Source: JAGOTP01 sp964600845 (lineage in GTDB: Bacteria > Patescibacteriota > Patescibacteriia > 2-12-FULL-60-25). Taken from it: a stretch of 24,064 bases of DNA. The DNA lies in NCBI GenBank assembly GCA_964600845.1, contig CAZRJW010000017.1, positions 1 to 24,064 on the forward strand, read 5' to 3'. The position numbers and the translations under genes were made by a program. The notes beneath the pieces were generated by a model. It saw only the letters and a list, made by a program, of their open reading frames with translations. It was not told the origin of the DNA and did not search any database. Numbering within the stretch: the first letter of the stretch is position 1; each line of letters opens with the position of its first letter. Positions 1 through 7,112 of the stretch are shown here, piece after piece.

Positions 1-744
1 TTTAGTAGCGTGGATGAATATCGCTACCACGAACCTCTCGTACATACAGCGCTCGCCGCCAGTCGCCAACCAAAAAAGGTCTTATTGCTGGGTGGTGGCG
101 ATGGGCTCGCTGTCCGTGAGATTCTCAAATACGCAGGCGTTGAACAGATCGTCGTTGTTGACCTCGATCCAGCCATCACTGAACTCGGAAAAACACACCC
201 ACTGTTAACCGCGTTGAACAAAAATGCTCTCACGGATGCACGTGTTCAGATTCTGAATCAGGATGCACTCGCCTTTCTCCGCACAACAACCACCACCTTC
301 AATACGATTATCGTCGATCTTCCAGACCCAAATGACGAAGGCTTATCAAAGCTCTATTCTCGCGAATTCTATTCACTTGCGAGTCAACGTTTAGCTGCCG
401 ATGGGGCCTTCATCACACAAGCAACGTCACCCTACTTTTCCAATAAAACCTTTTGGCTCATTCAACGAACCGTTGCCTCTGCCGGCTTCCGTACGTACCC
501 GATTCGAACAAATGTTCCGGCGTTTGGTGAATGGGGCATGATTCTGGCAACAAACTATCCACTACAAACAGCGGACTTGCACGTGACCGTTCCTACCAGC
601 TTCTTAACAAACGAGCTCATGCCTTCTCTGTTCCTATTTGATAATGATCTTTTACCTAAAGAGAAGCTCACTGATGTCAGCACCATCCTCCAGCCGCGCG
701 TCCTCAGCACCTATACCGAAGAAGCACGCGCCTGGAGGGAGTAG
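1..744 (+). CDS. speE: Spermidine synthase (polyamine aminopropyltransferase), 5' end outside window
   Basis: The reading frame is open from base 1 (FSSVDEYRYHE...), so the start lies upstream. It would transfer an aminopropyl group from decarboxylated SAM to putrescine. Visible family signatures are DEYRYHE.LVH at the N-terminal edge, the SAM-site glycine loop LLLGGGDGLAVRE, the acidic strand end VVVDLDP, and the segment DLPDPNDEGLSKLYSREFY. The PDPN..L.KLYS form is typical of the bacterial group in which the synthase domain follows an integral membrane domain, so the missing N-terminal part may be transmembrane; that is inference. The gene ends at TAG 742-744 and converges on the next gene, 16 bases away. 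The family call is firm; the exact amine substrate is not shown by sequence. Confidence 0.88.
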   Translation, partial: FSSVDEYRYHEPLVHTALAASRQPKKVLLLGGGDGLAVREILKYAGVEQIVVVDLDPAITELGKTHPLLTALNKNALTDARVQILNQDALAFLRTTTTTFNTIIVDLPDPNDEGLSKLYSREFYSLASQRLAADGAFITQATSPYFSNKTFWLIQRTVASAGFRTYPIRTNVPAFGEWGMILATNYPLQTADLHVTVPTSFLTNELMPSLFLFDNDLLPKEKLTDVSTILQPRVLSTYTEEARAWRE

Positions 745-760
745 TTAGGTTTTAATTGTT

Positions 761-1666
761 TTACGGCTGAAACGTCTCTTCTGGTAGGAACGTTATCGTC
801 TCAACTCCCCCAAATTGTTTCGCTGTCGCTTCAATCTGACTCCGCAAGATCGACACGCGACACGATCCCCCACCTGTTCGGTTGCTGGGGTCAGCGAATG
901 TCAGAGTAAGGGCCTGGTCCTTCAACACAGCGAGCTTCAACGCGACACCCGGGAGAGGAAACTCTGTCGTGATCCCTTGGGCGCGCTCTGCGGCCGTAAG
1001 CTCACCTTTCAATAGCTGTTCAACCCCATCCCGAATAACCGCCTGGGTGCGAGGAATCGTCCGTTCTACTTCGACTAAACCCTTCGCCGAGCAAAGAATA
1101 TTTCCTGAAGCATCTGTATCCTTTTTTGGGTTATAATAATACAGTTTTATTGTCCGCTGTTCGACCGTTGATGTTGCTGGGGCGCTGCGATCAAAACGTA
1201 CAGGAATACGGTATTCCTTGGAGAGCTCTGGCAATCCGGATGGATTATCATTCTCAAGAACAAGCGTTCCTGTCTCTGTGGTTGGGATTGCAAAGCGCAT
1301 CTCCGCTTTGAAGGGAACAAAATTTTCCGTCATCCATTCCCCTTCCGCTTGTACAGGCAAGATCGCAAGCTGAAGTCCGTTCGCGTCGAACAGCTTTACG
1401 GGAAAGGACGCTTCAAAATACCAGGTACCACGCGCCTCCCCCTGAATCAGTAACGGGCTCCGCACCAACTGATCTTTTACAGGCGTCGTTACGCGAATGA
1501 AGTTACTCATGTCTGGCGTAGACGTTGCCGGAAGCGGAGTGGTAGATGTACTTGTCGGAGGAGGCGGGGGGACAGATGCCTCTTGGTTCTTTGAGACGGC
1601 TAATCCACCCACAAGAAGAAAGAGGACCGTCAATCCTACTAACGTCATTTTTTGTGTATTGGACAT
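761..1666 (-). CDS. Membrane-anchored Gmad2 + GerMN domain protein
   Basis: 301 aa. Residues about 8-25 form one hydrophobic segment (an uncleaved anchor or signal peptide; no lipobox Cys), followed by a Pro/Thr/Ser-rich linker to about residue 52. Residues about 56-160 resemble the Gmad2 immunoglobulin-like domain (TTPVKDQLVRSPLLIQGEARGTWYFEASFPVKLFD). Residues about 168-298 resemble GerMN (IKLYYYNP..., VEQLLKGELTAAERAQGITTEFP, LTLTFADPSNR.GGGSCRVSILRSQIEATAKQF). Both domains were first described in Gram-positive spore germination proteins, but this pairing also occurs in non-sporulating bacteria, where the role is unknown; nothing here suggests sporulation. Probably faces the outside of the membrane. 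No clear SD before the ATG. Confidence 0.8.
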   Translation of the reverse strand: MSNTQKMTLVGLTVLFLLVGGLAVSKNQEASVPPPPPTSTSTTPLPATSTPDMSNFIRVTTPVKDQLVRSPLLIQGEARGTWYFEASFPVKLFDANGLQLAILPVQAEGEWMTENFVPFKAEMRFAIPTTETGTLVLENDNPSGLPELSKEYRIPVRFDRSAPATSTVEQRTIKLYYYNPKKDTDASGNILCSAKGLVEVERTIPRTQAVIRDGVEQLLKGELTAAERAQGITTEFPLPGVALKLAVLKDQALTLTFADPSNRTGGGSCRVSILRSQIEATAKQFGGVETITFLPEETFQP

Positions 1667-1744
1667 ATATCTTCATTAAACTCTATCCCCAAGAATACGC
1701 AACCTTTTTGACCGACGATTACGAAAAATGCCACACTTCCTCCC

Positions 1745-2299
1745 ATGAATAGCCCACTCGAGCTACTAGACCAGCTCATCCAGACATCCGAGTATAAAAC
1801 ACTTGATGAGGCGGTGAACCGTGATTTTGTCACAGCCGACAACGCCCTTGTTGCGAGCTATACAGGCACAGAGCACTGGGTCACGTTGAATGGCGCAACT
1901 ACGATTCACAATGCCCCGTGGCAGATTCGCATGGGGCGGTTCGTCACTGGAAGCGACATTAATGGAATTCCGGTGAAACTCGCTTTTGCGAGCCTCATTC
2001 CGCGCGCCGAACTCAAGCAAGCGCTCAACGGCGATCGCTCTGCTCACACCTACACAGAGGCGCTCGAAGAGTATTCGGCAACTATTTTTTCCGCAGAGTT
2101 CGCTCAAGTCCGTTTGCACATTGGCTCGCTTTTTCAACAACTGTACCCAGGAAACAGCTACTTCCTCTTTCCAATGAACCAGACCTACGGTCTACTCAAA
2201 CAATACGATTACGATCTGATCCTCCCTTACTTTGATATTTTGTCGTTCAAGGAAGCGTTAAAAAACGGCGCTACTTCACCTCTCGACGGATCTTCTTGA
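1745..2299 (+). CDS. Conserved-looking hypothetical protein, 184 aa
   Basis: I do not recognise a family. The protein is soluble-looking, mixed alpha/beta, with no signal peptide or membrane segment. It opens with a helical stretch (MNSPLELLDQLIQTSEYKTLDEAVNRDF) and the middle has alternating hydrophobic residues (ALVASYTGTEHWVTLNGATTIHN). It is divergent from the Gmad2/GerMN gene, with only 78 bases between the two start codons, so promoters must lie in that gap. No SD is visible before ATG 1745. The last 29 bases overlap the 3' end of the convergent gene at 2271-3134. Coding status rests on the long open frame with non-repetitive composition. Confidence 0.6.
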   Translation: MNSPLELLDQLIQTSEYKTLDEAVNRDFVTADNALVASYTGTEHWVTLNGATTIHNAPWQIRMGRFVTGSDINGIPVKLAFASLIPRAELKQALNGDRSAHTYTEALEEYSATIFSAEFAQVRLHIGSLFQQLYPGNSYFLFPMNQTYGLLKQYDYDLILPYFDILSFKEALKNGATSPLDGSS

Positions 2300-3134
2300 T
2301 CTTCCCCCGTTGGTCGATTAGCTCGGCCTCGATGTGCGAGTTATCAATCCACTTCACCTCTCCCCAATGGGTATAGGGATCATCTTTAAAATCCGGAGCG
2401 CGCCCCTCGTAGTGGTCGGGGCTTAAGTACACCTCTTCATCTGTGAGTGCAACGAGCTTCCCATCTTTCACATTCCATCCATAGATCGGTTCAGGAATAC
2501 AACCCCCATCACACAAACCGAGAAATCCGAAGCCTTTTGTATAGGTCTCGTTCCAATCTGCGGGATCCTTAGAATGAATACCACTCTCCAAGAAATGTTG
2601 GATGCTGCCTGGTTTTTTCAAATCTGCAATCTTGATCGTATAGTTATAGCCACAACCTAGCATCTCGCTCTGGCAGTCATTCAGACCTTCTAGTCGAATC
2701 AGTAAACGAGCGTTTGGGTCGGTCGTCAAACCCAGCTGTTCTGCTTCATACAAATGAATTCCCGAACCAGATTCTGGATTCGTGATGATCGTTACCTCAT
2801 ACTCTTCGACATCCCCCGTTGAAACCGACGCTAATTTGAACTCGTCTAAACAATAGGGATGCTTCGTCTGATCTGACGCGGGAAGGCTCACATACCGCCC
2901 ACGACACAACTGCTTGAGCATTGCCCCCGGCAGAGGCAGCTCGCGTACGACGAGCCACTTCCCGTCCGTATCCTGCTCCTGTGGCATCTGCAGAGCCGGA
3001 GAGGGTGTAGCCGTGAGTTGTGGAGATGTCTCCATCCAAGGCGTTAGAATGACCAACGATGTCACCAACAAACAAAAAAGGGCTAATCCCATGAAGACAA
3101 AAACCCGGATCGTTGATCGATAGACGGTGCTCAT
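2271..3134 (-). CDS. Single-pass membrane-anchored extracytoplasmic protein, unknown function
   Basis: 287 aa. One strong membrane segment at about residues 9-32 (IRVFVFMGLALFCLLVTSLVIL), then a Pro/Ser/Thr-rich linker and an outward-facing domain of about 235 residues. That domain has six cysteines (in CRGR, YCLD, DCQ, GCGY, LCDGGC), which could form disulfides outside the membrane. It ends in a basic tail (RGKIKKIRREVK). It is the last gene of a tightly spaced minus-strand run that includes two Nudix hydrolases and two glycosyltransferases, with only 6 bases separating it from the Nudix gene upstream. I see no catalytic motif and do not recognise the family. Confidence 0.65.
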   Translation of the reverse strand: MSTVYRSTIRVFVFMGLALFCLLVTSLVILTPWMETSPQLTATPSPALQMPQEQDTDGKWLVVRELPLPGAMLKQLCRGRYVSLPASDQTKHPYCLDEFKLASVSTGDVEEYEVTIITNPESGSGIHLYEAEQLGLTTDPNARLLIRLEGLNDCQSEMLGCGYNYTIKIADLKKPGSIQHFLESGIHSKDPADWNETYTKGFGFLGLCDGGCIPEPIYGWNVKDGKLVALTDEEVYLSPDHYEGRAPDFKDDPYTHWGEVKWIDNSHIEAELIDQRGKIKKIRREVK

Positions 3135-3140
3135 ACAGGC

Positions 3141-3638
3141 CTATAGATAGAACCGTGCGATAGTGAAAGCTAGATCCATCTTATGAGGACCCCCTAGCTG
3201 CAACAACTCGAGTGCCTCGGCTGGCGTGTACCAATTCGCCCCAACAAAATCTGTACGATTATATTCTGGTTCTTCGTCAGACTGGATTTCATAGACCATT
3301 TCAAAAAAATGCACCCCATCTGCTGGTGTAAGTTTTCCCAATTCCTTCCAGGGAACAGTCGCTACATCGATCCCCGTTTCTTCCTGGGTTTCACGTCGAA
3401 ATGACGCCTCGTAGGACTCCCCTGACTCAACATGACCCGCAACACTATAGTCCAACCCATTTGGAGCGATCTTCTTCAAGGCCGTTCGCTGCGGAATCCA
3501 CAACTTTCCTTCACTGTTCACGATAAAAGCATGGACGACACGAAAATTTGAAAGACCCTGGCGATAGATCTCTGTCCGAGAAAGGCTTCCGATCACTTCA
3601 TCCCGCTCATTCACGAGGTCGAGTATTTCTTCTGACAT
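3141..3638 (-). CDS. Nudix hydrolase, isopentenyl-diphosphate isomerase-like subgroup
   Basis: 165 aa. The Nudix box G-x5-E-x7-RE-x2-EE-x-G-(hydrophobic) is complete at residues 68-90: G68, E74, R82, E83, E86, E87, G89. These residues bind the divalent metal needed to cleave a nucleoside diphosphate linked to another group. The N-terminus (EILDLVNERDEVIGSLSR..IY...L..RVVHAFI) matches the YfcD/IDI-like subgroup, in which enzymes often have unknown substrates; a true IDI is unlikely because it usually shows other conserved residues. It lies 9 bases from the DUF3592-like gene upstream and 6 bases from the anchored protein downstream, so probably co-transcribed. Function as a hydrolase is well supported; the substrate is not. 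Confidence 0.85.
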   Translation of the reverse strand: MSEEILDLVNERDEVIGSLSRTEIYRQGLSNFRVVHAFIVNSEGKLWIPQRTALKKIAPNGLDYSVAGHVESGESYEASFRRETQEETGIDVATVPWKELGKLTPADGVHFFEMVYEIQSDEEPEYNRTDFVGANWYTPAEALELLQLGGPHKMDLAFTIARFYL

Positions 3639-3647
3639 ACTGTGCTT

Positions 3648-4052
3648 TTATTCGACGGCGATTTTCGAATGATCGTTAGGATCGTAATACACCTTTACGG
3701 TTGCTCCTGGCTGAACTTGTGGAATGTAGACTTGGTTCACAACCATTTTGGCTTGAGCGGTAAAGTCCTCACCTTGCATCGGATGAACCAGCAGCGTCAA
3801 CAAAACCTGTGGCTGATTGTTGTAGAGATTCCCCGTTGGCTCAATAGCGATAATCTTCGCCGTTGTCTGAATCCCGATTTTTTTGACCTGATTCTGCTGA
3901 TATTCTGGCCACCAGAACTGACCTAAGCCTAATGCGACAATCCCAAATGGAAGCAACACCATGATCAGAACGGGAAGCCAACGCACTCTTCTGGTCGCTT
4001 GGGGCTGGGGAGAACCTGTATTTGACGGAGGAGCTGAAGGAGGTTGGTTCAT
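3648..4052 (-). CDS. DUF3592-like single-pass membrane protein
   Basis: 134 aa from the chosen ATG at 4052. A TTG start at 4088 would add 12 residues but overlap the Nudix gene upstream, and it has no SD; a GGAGG lies 14 bases before ATG 4052, rather far. A Pro/Gln-rich cytoplasmic stretch is followed by basic residues (TRRVRW) and one membrane segment (LPVLIMVLLPFGIVALGLGQF). The outward part is beta-rich and ends GATVKVYYDPNDHSKIAVE, a signature ending like that of DUF3592-type proteins (V.V.YDP.dP..a.l). No enzyme motif. Co-directional with the flanking Nudix genes, 28 and 9 bases away. Confidence 0.65.
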   Translation of the reverse strand: MNQPPSAPPSNTGSPQPQATRRVRWLPVLIMVLLPFGIVALGLGQFWWPEYQQNQVKKIGIQTTAKIIAIEPTGNLYNNQPQVLLTLLVHPMQGEDFTAQAKMVVNQVYIPQVQPGATVKVYYDPNDHSKIAVE

Positions 4053-4080
4053 AGCAGAAAGGGTATCCTCCCCTAGCTCC

Positions 4081-4527
4081 CTAAGCAAGAAACCGTTTTA
4101 AACAAGCATCTGTCGCGGGAAAGACCGGTACCGACAAAGCCTCGCTTAGACTCATCCAACGCATTTCTGCGATCTCTTGTTCATTGAGCGTGAACGCTGC
4201 ATCAGATGGGATCATCGCTTCAAAAAAATGCACTTTCCCCTCTCCGAAATCGTACGGTGTTTCAAGGACGAAGGTGAGTGACTCTGGCGAGAGACTTAGA
4301 CCGGATTCTTCCCGCAGCTCTCTTACGGCCGTCGCGGTGAGCGATTCGTCTCCCGGCTCCCTACCTCCGCCAAACCCTCCCCAGCTCTGGGGGAATTTGT
4401 GTGAACGCGTCATCAATAGCTGACCCTCTGAGTTCCTTAAAAAGACCACTCCGACCTCACGAAAAGGACGCGCGCTACGCTCTTGCTCCGCCTCAGGAGA
4501 ATGGAGTAAATCTACAGGACTAGACAT
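4081..4527 (-). CDS. Nudix hydrolase, MutT/ADP-ribose type
   Basis: 148 aa. The Nudix box is complete at residues 55-77: G55, E61, R69, E70, E73, E74, G76 within GREPGDESLTATAVRELREE. Preceding FPQSWGGFGGG is the usual substrate-loop context of MutT-like enzymes (W.lPGG-type, here WGGFGGG). Likely hydrolyses a nucleoside diphosphate derivative such as an oxidised nucleotide, an ADP-sugar or a GDP-sugar. Placement in the same run as two GT4 glycosyltransferases makes a nucleotide-sugar substrate worth considering, but that is only contextual. It starts 33 bases after the glycosyltransferase stop. This is the second Nudix gene within 1.4 kb, and the two are clearly from different subgroups. Confidence 0.86.
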   Translation of the reverse strand: MSSPVDLLHSPEAEQERSARPFREVGVVFLRNSEGQLLMTRSHKFPQSWGGFGGGREPGDESLTATAVRELREESGLSLSPESLTFVLETPYDFGEGKVHFFEAMIPSDAAFTLNEQEIAEMRWMSLSEALSVPVFPATDACLKRFLA

Positions 4528-4560
4528 AATTTGGTACTGCGATGAATAAAAACCAGCGTA

Positions 4561-5613
4561 TCACAGAAGCGCCTCCCATACTTTCTGCGCAATCGCCTTC
4601 CAATGAAATAATTTCAATCTCTCGCGACCGAGAGTGATCCTCACCTCCGCTTGTACCGGCTGCTCTAGGAGTTGGACGAACCCATCTCGAATCGATTGTG
4701 CATCCAACGGAGAAACGTAGATACACGCCCCTCCTCCCACATCATGGAGCGGCGGGATATCTGAAGCCACAACCGGAACACCCGCATAGAACGCTTCGAG
4801 CATGGGAAATGAGAACCCCTCTTCCTTTGAAGGAATCACCATGATCGACGCGCCTCGCAACAAGCGCCATTTCTCTTCATTCGTGATGTAGCCCAGATGG
4901 GTTACGCCTGGTGCTTGAAGCTGTGGTTCAATCTCTCCAAATCCATGACCCGGCTTCCCAGCCAAGATTAAACGCCAGTCAGGATGCGTCGCTCGGAAGA
5001 GCTGAAACGCTTCGAGCAAGAGATGGACGTTTTTCTTTTCCTCAATTCGACCGATAAACAAGATATAGGGTTTCGTCTCATCAGGAATCGTTCCGTCTTC
5101 AGGCAGAATCGTTGACTCATCCAAGGCCCAACCGGTTGGAATAATCTTGTCCGGTGGGAATTGAGCGAGCGTTATCAAATCTTGTTTCACTGCCTCCGTT
5201 GGAACAATCACCTTCTGACAAGCGGTTCGCGATCTTCGGACATCACGTGAGATCAACAAACGCTCTTTGAGCGCGTAAGCATCGGGCGTTCGGAAAGAAG
5301 AGATATCGTGGATAATGCGGACCACTCGTTTTGGTAACCAGGAAGGCAGATTGTGGACCGGAACAAACAGTGCATCTGGCCGATCTTTCCAAAGCGCCCA
5401 AGAGAAATGAATAATCGTCCAAAAACGCCCAAAGGGAAGAATGCGCTGTTTTTCGCGAGGCAGCCAGGGAATGTATTCTGGTGTGTAGTATTTAATCTCA
5501 ACATCCGCCGGACACGTCGCTTCGAGCGTTTTTAGGAGCGCATCACTCACGACCTCGACCCCGGTTTTCTGCACGCGGTCGATGCTGCGTGAGGCGTCAA
5601 TCGCGAGTTTCAT
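4561..5613 (-). CDS. GT4-family glycosyltransferase (GT-B fold)
   Basis: 350 aa from ATG 5613 (MKLAIDASRSIDRVQKTGVE). This start overlaps the stop of the upstream glycosyltransferase by 17 bases, the kind of translational coupling common in operons; a longer frame to 5640 would lie wholly inside that gene. The N-terminal Rossmann half binds the acceptor. The C-terminal half has the donor-site features ILFIGRIEEKKNVHLLLEAF, then GVTHLGYITNEEKWRLLRGASIMVIPS, and the EX7E motif in EEGFSFPMLEA followed by GVPVVASDIPPLHDVGG. It would transfer a sugar from a nucleotide-sugar to a growing surface glycan at the cytoplasmic membrane. Specificity cannot be read. Confidence 0.9.
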   Translation of the reverse strand: MKLAIDASRSIDRVQKTGVEVVSDALLKTLEATCPADVEIKYYTPEYIPWLPREKQRILPFGRFWTIIHFSWALWKDRPDALFVPVHNLPSWLPKRVVRIIHDISSFRTPDAYALKERLLISRDVRRSRTACQKVIVPTEAVKQDLITLAQFPPDKIIPTGWALDESTILPEDGTIPDETKPYILFIGRIEEKKNVHLLLEAFQLFRATHPDWRLILAGKPGHGFGEIEPQLQAPGVTHLGYITNEEKWRLLRGASIMVIPSKEEGFSFPMLEAFYAGVPVVASDIPPLHDVGGGACIYVSPLDAQSIRDGFVQLLEQPVQAEVRITLGRERLKLFHWKAIAQKVWEALL

Positions 5614-6697
5614 ACACGAGAGCACGCATTTTTTCTGCAAAAACCTTCACATCAAATTTTTTGGCCTGCGCTTCGCAATCAGCCCGCATCGGCAAGGCGA
5701 CCTCTGGCGTCAGCTGTTCGACCGCAGAAACAAGATCTTCGATCTCACACGCTTTTGGAATGAGAGCTCCTGTTTTTCCAGGAATGATCGTTTCGCGTAA
5801 TCCCCCTTCATCAACGCCGATACAGGGCTTCCCTGCAGACATTCCTTCAAGCGGCGACATCCCAAAGTCTTCGTTAATCGGAATGTAAATTGTGGCCACG
5901 CAGGAGCCTACAAGCTCTTTCAGCTTCGCATCCTCGACGCGACCCAAGATCGTAATATTTGGATAGTCCTTCGCCATTTCACGTAATTCTTTTTCACACG
6001 GACCACTCGATGCAATAACCAGCTTGCACGTCGGCATCTGCTGGAAGGCTTTCACGATACGATCGATACGCTTCAGCGGATCAAGACGAGCGAATGAAAG
6101 ATAATATGGCTCCTGGCTAATCCAAGTAAACAAATCCGTCCGAACCGGCGGATACACAATATGTGACTCACGTTGGCAGTACGTTTTGAGACGATCATGC
6201 ACCGCCTGCGAGTTCGTCACGATCGTTGGCATGCGTGAGAGGCCTAAATTATAGATTGTACGAATCAGCCACTTCCCAAGATCGTAATAAAAGAAGCGCT
6301 TAACTGGTGATGGTTCTTCTTGTCGACGATGCGCAAGCAGGTCATACACGTAACGCACCGGTGTATGACAGTAGTAGATCCGCTTCTGTTTTGGCAGCGG
6401 AATAAGGGCTGCGGAAAGACAGTTATTGCCCGAAAAGATCACCACGTCATATGCTGAAATAATCTTCCGGGTTTTCCACCAGAAGTTCCACTGCGCCCGG
6501 AAATAACGCCAGACGATCATCGGCGCTTCGCCTTCATCGAGCACAAAGATCTTGCCTGGCGCCTCGGAGCGATCAAATGTCTCCTTGGTCCAGTATTCCG
6601 TTAAGATGTCTGCGTTCAGACTCTTCGCTAAATCCAAGACCAGACGCTCTCCTCCTCCGCGAAACTGAAACCGGTCCTGGATAATGAGAATCTTCAT
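5597..6697 (-). CDS. GT4-family glycosyltransferase, WbaZ/mannosyltransferase-like
   Basis: 366 aa. The N-terminus KILIIQDRFQFRGGGERLVLDLAKSL has the GGGE acceptor loop of GT4 enzymes, and IYYCHTPVRYVYDL is typical of the mannosyltransferase WbaZ-like branch. Donor-site features are YYLSFARLDPLKRIDRIVKAF, ITILGRVEDAKLKELVGSC and the EX7E motif in NEDFGMSPLEGMSAGKPCIGVDEGGLRE. First gene of the minus-strand run that continues to 2271. It overlaps the next glycosyltransferase by 17 bases, so the two probably work in sequence on one surface polysaccharide or glycolipid. It is divergent from folB; the starts are 52 bases apart. Confidence 0.9.
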   Translation of the reverse strand: MKILIIQDRFQFRGGGERLVLDLAKSLNADILTEYWTKETFDRSEAPGKIFVLDEGEAPMIVWRYFRAQWNFWWKTRKIISAYDVVIFSGNNCLSAALIPLPKQKRIYYCHTPVRYVYDLLAHRRQEEPSPVKRFFYYDLGKWLIRTIYNLGLSRMPTIVTNSQAVHDRLKTYCQRESHIVYPPVRTDLFTWISQEPYYLSFARLDPLKRIDRIVKAFQQMPTCKLVIASSGPCEKELREMAKDYPNITILGRVEDAKLKELVGSCVATIYIPINEDFGMSPLEGMSAGKPCIGVDEGGLRETIIPGKTGALIPKACEIEDLVSAVEQLTPEVALPMRADCEAQAKKFDVKVFAEKMRALVYETRD

Positions 6698-6749
6698 AGA
6701 AATACTCGTAGACTAGCAACAAAACGACCGAACTGTATACTGGCCGCGT

Positions 6750-7103
6750 ATGCTCAAAGACAAGGTTACGATTGGCCCAATCCCCCTTACGCTCCGTTTG
6801 GGCTGGTTTGAGCCTGAACGACAAGTTCCCCAAACAATCGTGGTAAGGCTAGAATTCCTTCTTGATACCAGGAAAGCCGCTTCCACCGACGATCTGGTAC
6901 ACACGATTGATTACGGGATCGCCCTACAGATCAAGCAGCTCACAGAACCAAAGGTGTATAAACTTCTTGAGACCGTCGCTGAAGACATCGCGACCTACTG
7001 CCTCTCGATTGATCCAGTCAAAAATGTCCAGGTATGCGTTCAAAAATGCCTTCCCTTTGATAAAACTATTTTAGGTGGTGTCGAAATTTCCCGAAGTCGC
7101 TAA
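6750..7103 (+). CDS. folB: Dihydroneopterin aldolase
   Basis: 117 aa, the normal length for FolB, which cleaves 7,8-dihydroneopterin to 6-hydroxymethyl-dihydropterin and glycolaldehyde in folate synthesis. Family positions are present: E21/E23 in GWFEPERQVPQ (the pterin-side glutamate region), DDLVHTIDYG with Y55, the LLETVAEDIA helix with the pterin-anchoring E74, and K99 in VCVQKCLP, matching the catalytic lysine. It acts as an octamer in the cytoplasm in known cases. A -10-like TATACT lies at 6736-6741, close enough that the mRNA could start almost at the ATG; no SD is visible. No other folate gene is in this window. It lies 9 bases ahead of the GH3 gene. Confidence 0.86.
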   Translation: MLKDKVTIGPIPLTLRLGWFEPERQVPQTIVVRLEFLLDTRKAASTDDLVHTIDYGIALQIKQLTEPKVYKLLETVAEDIATYCLSIDPVKNVQVCVQKCLPFDKTILGGVEISRSR

Positions 7104-7112
7104 TTACCTTCC

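Noticed and set aside
3141..3638. Isopentenyl-diphosphate isomerase (idi)
   Set aside because: The N-terminus is IDI-like but the protein has a standard Nudix box and lacks features I would expect of an IDI active site; no isoprenoid genes are adjacent.
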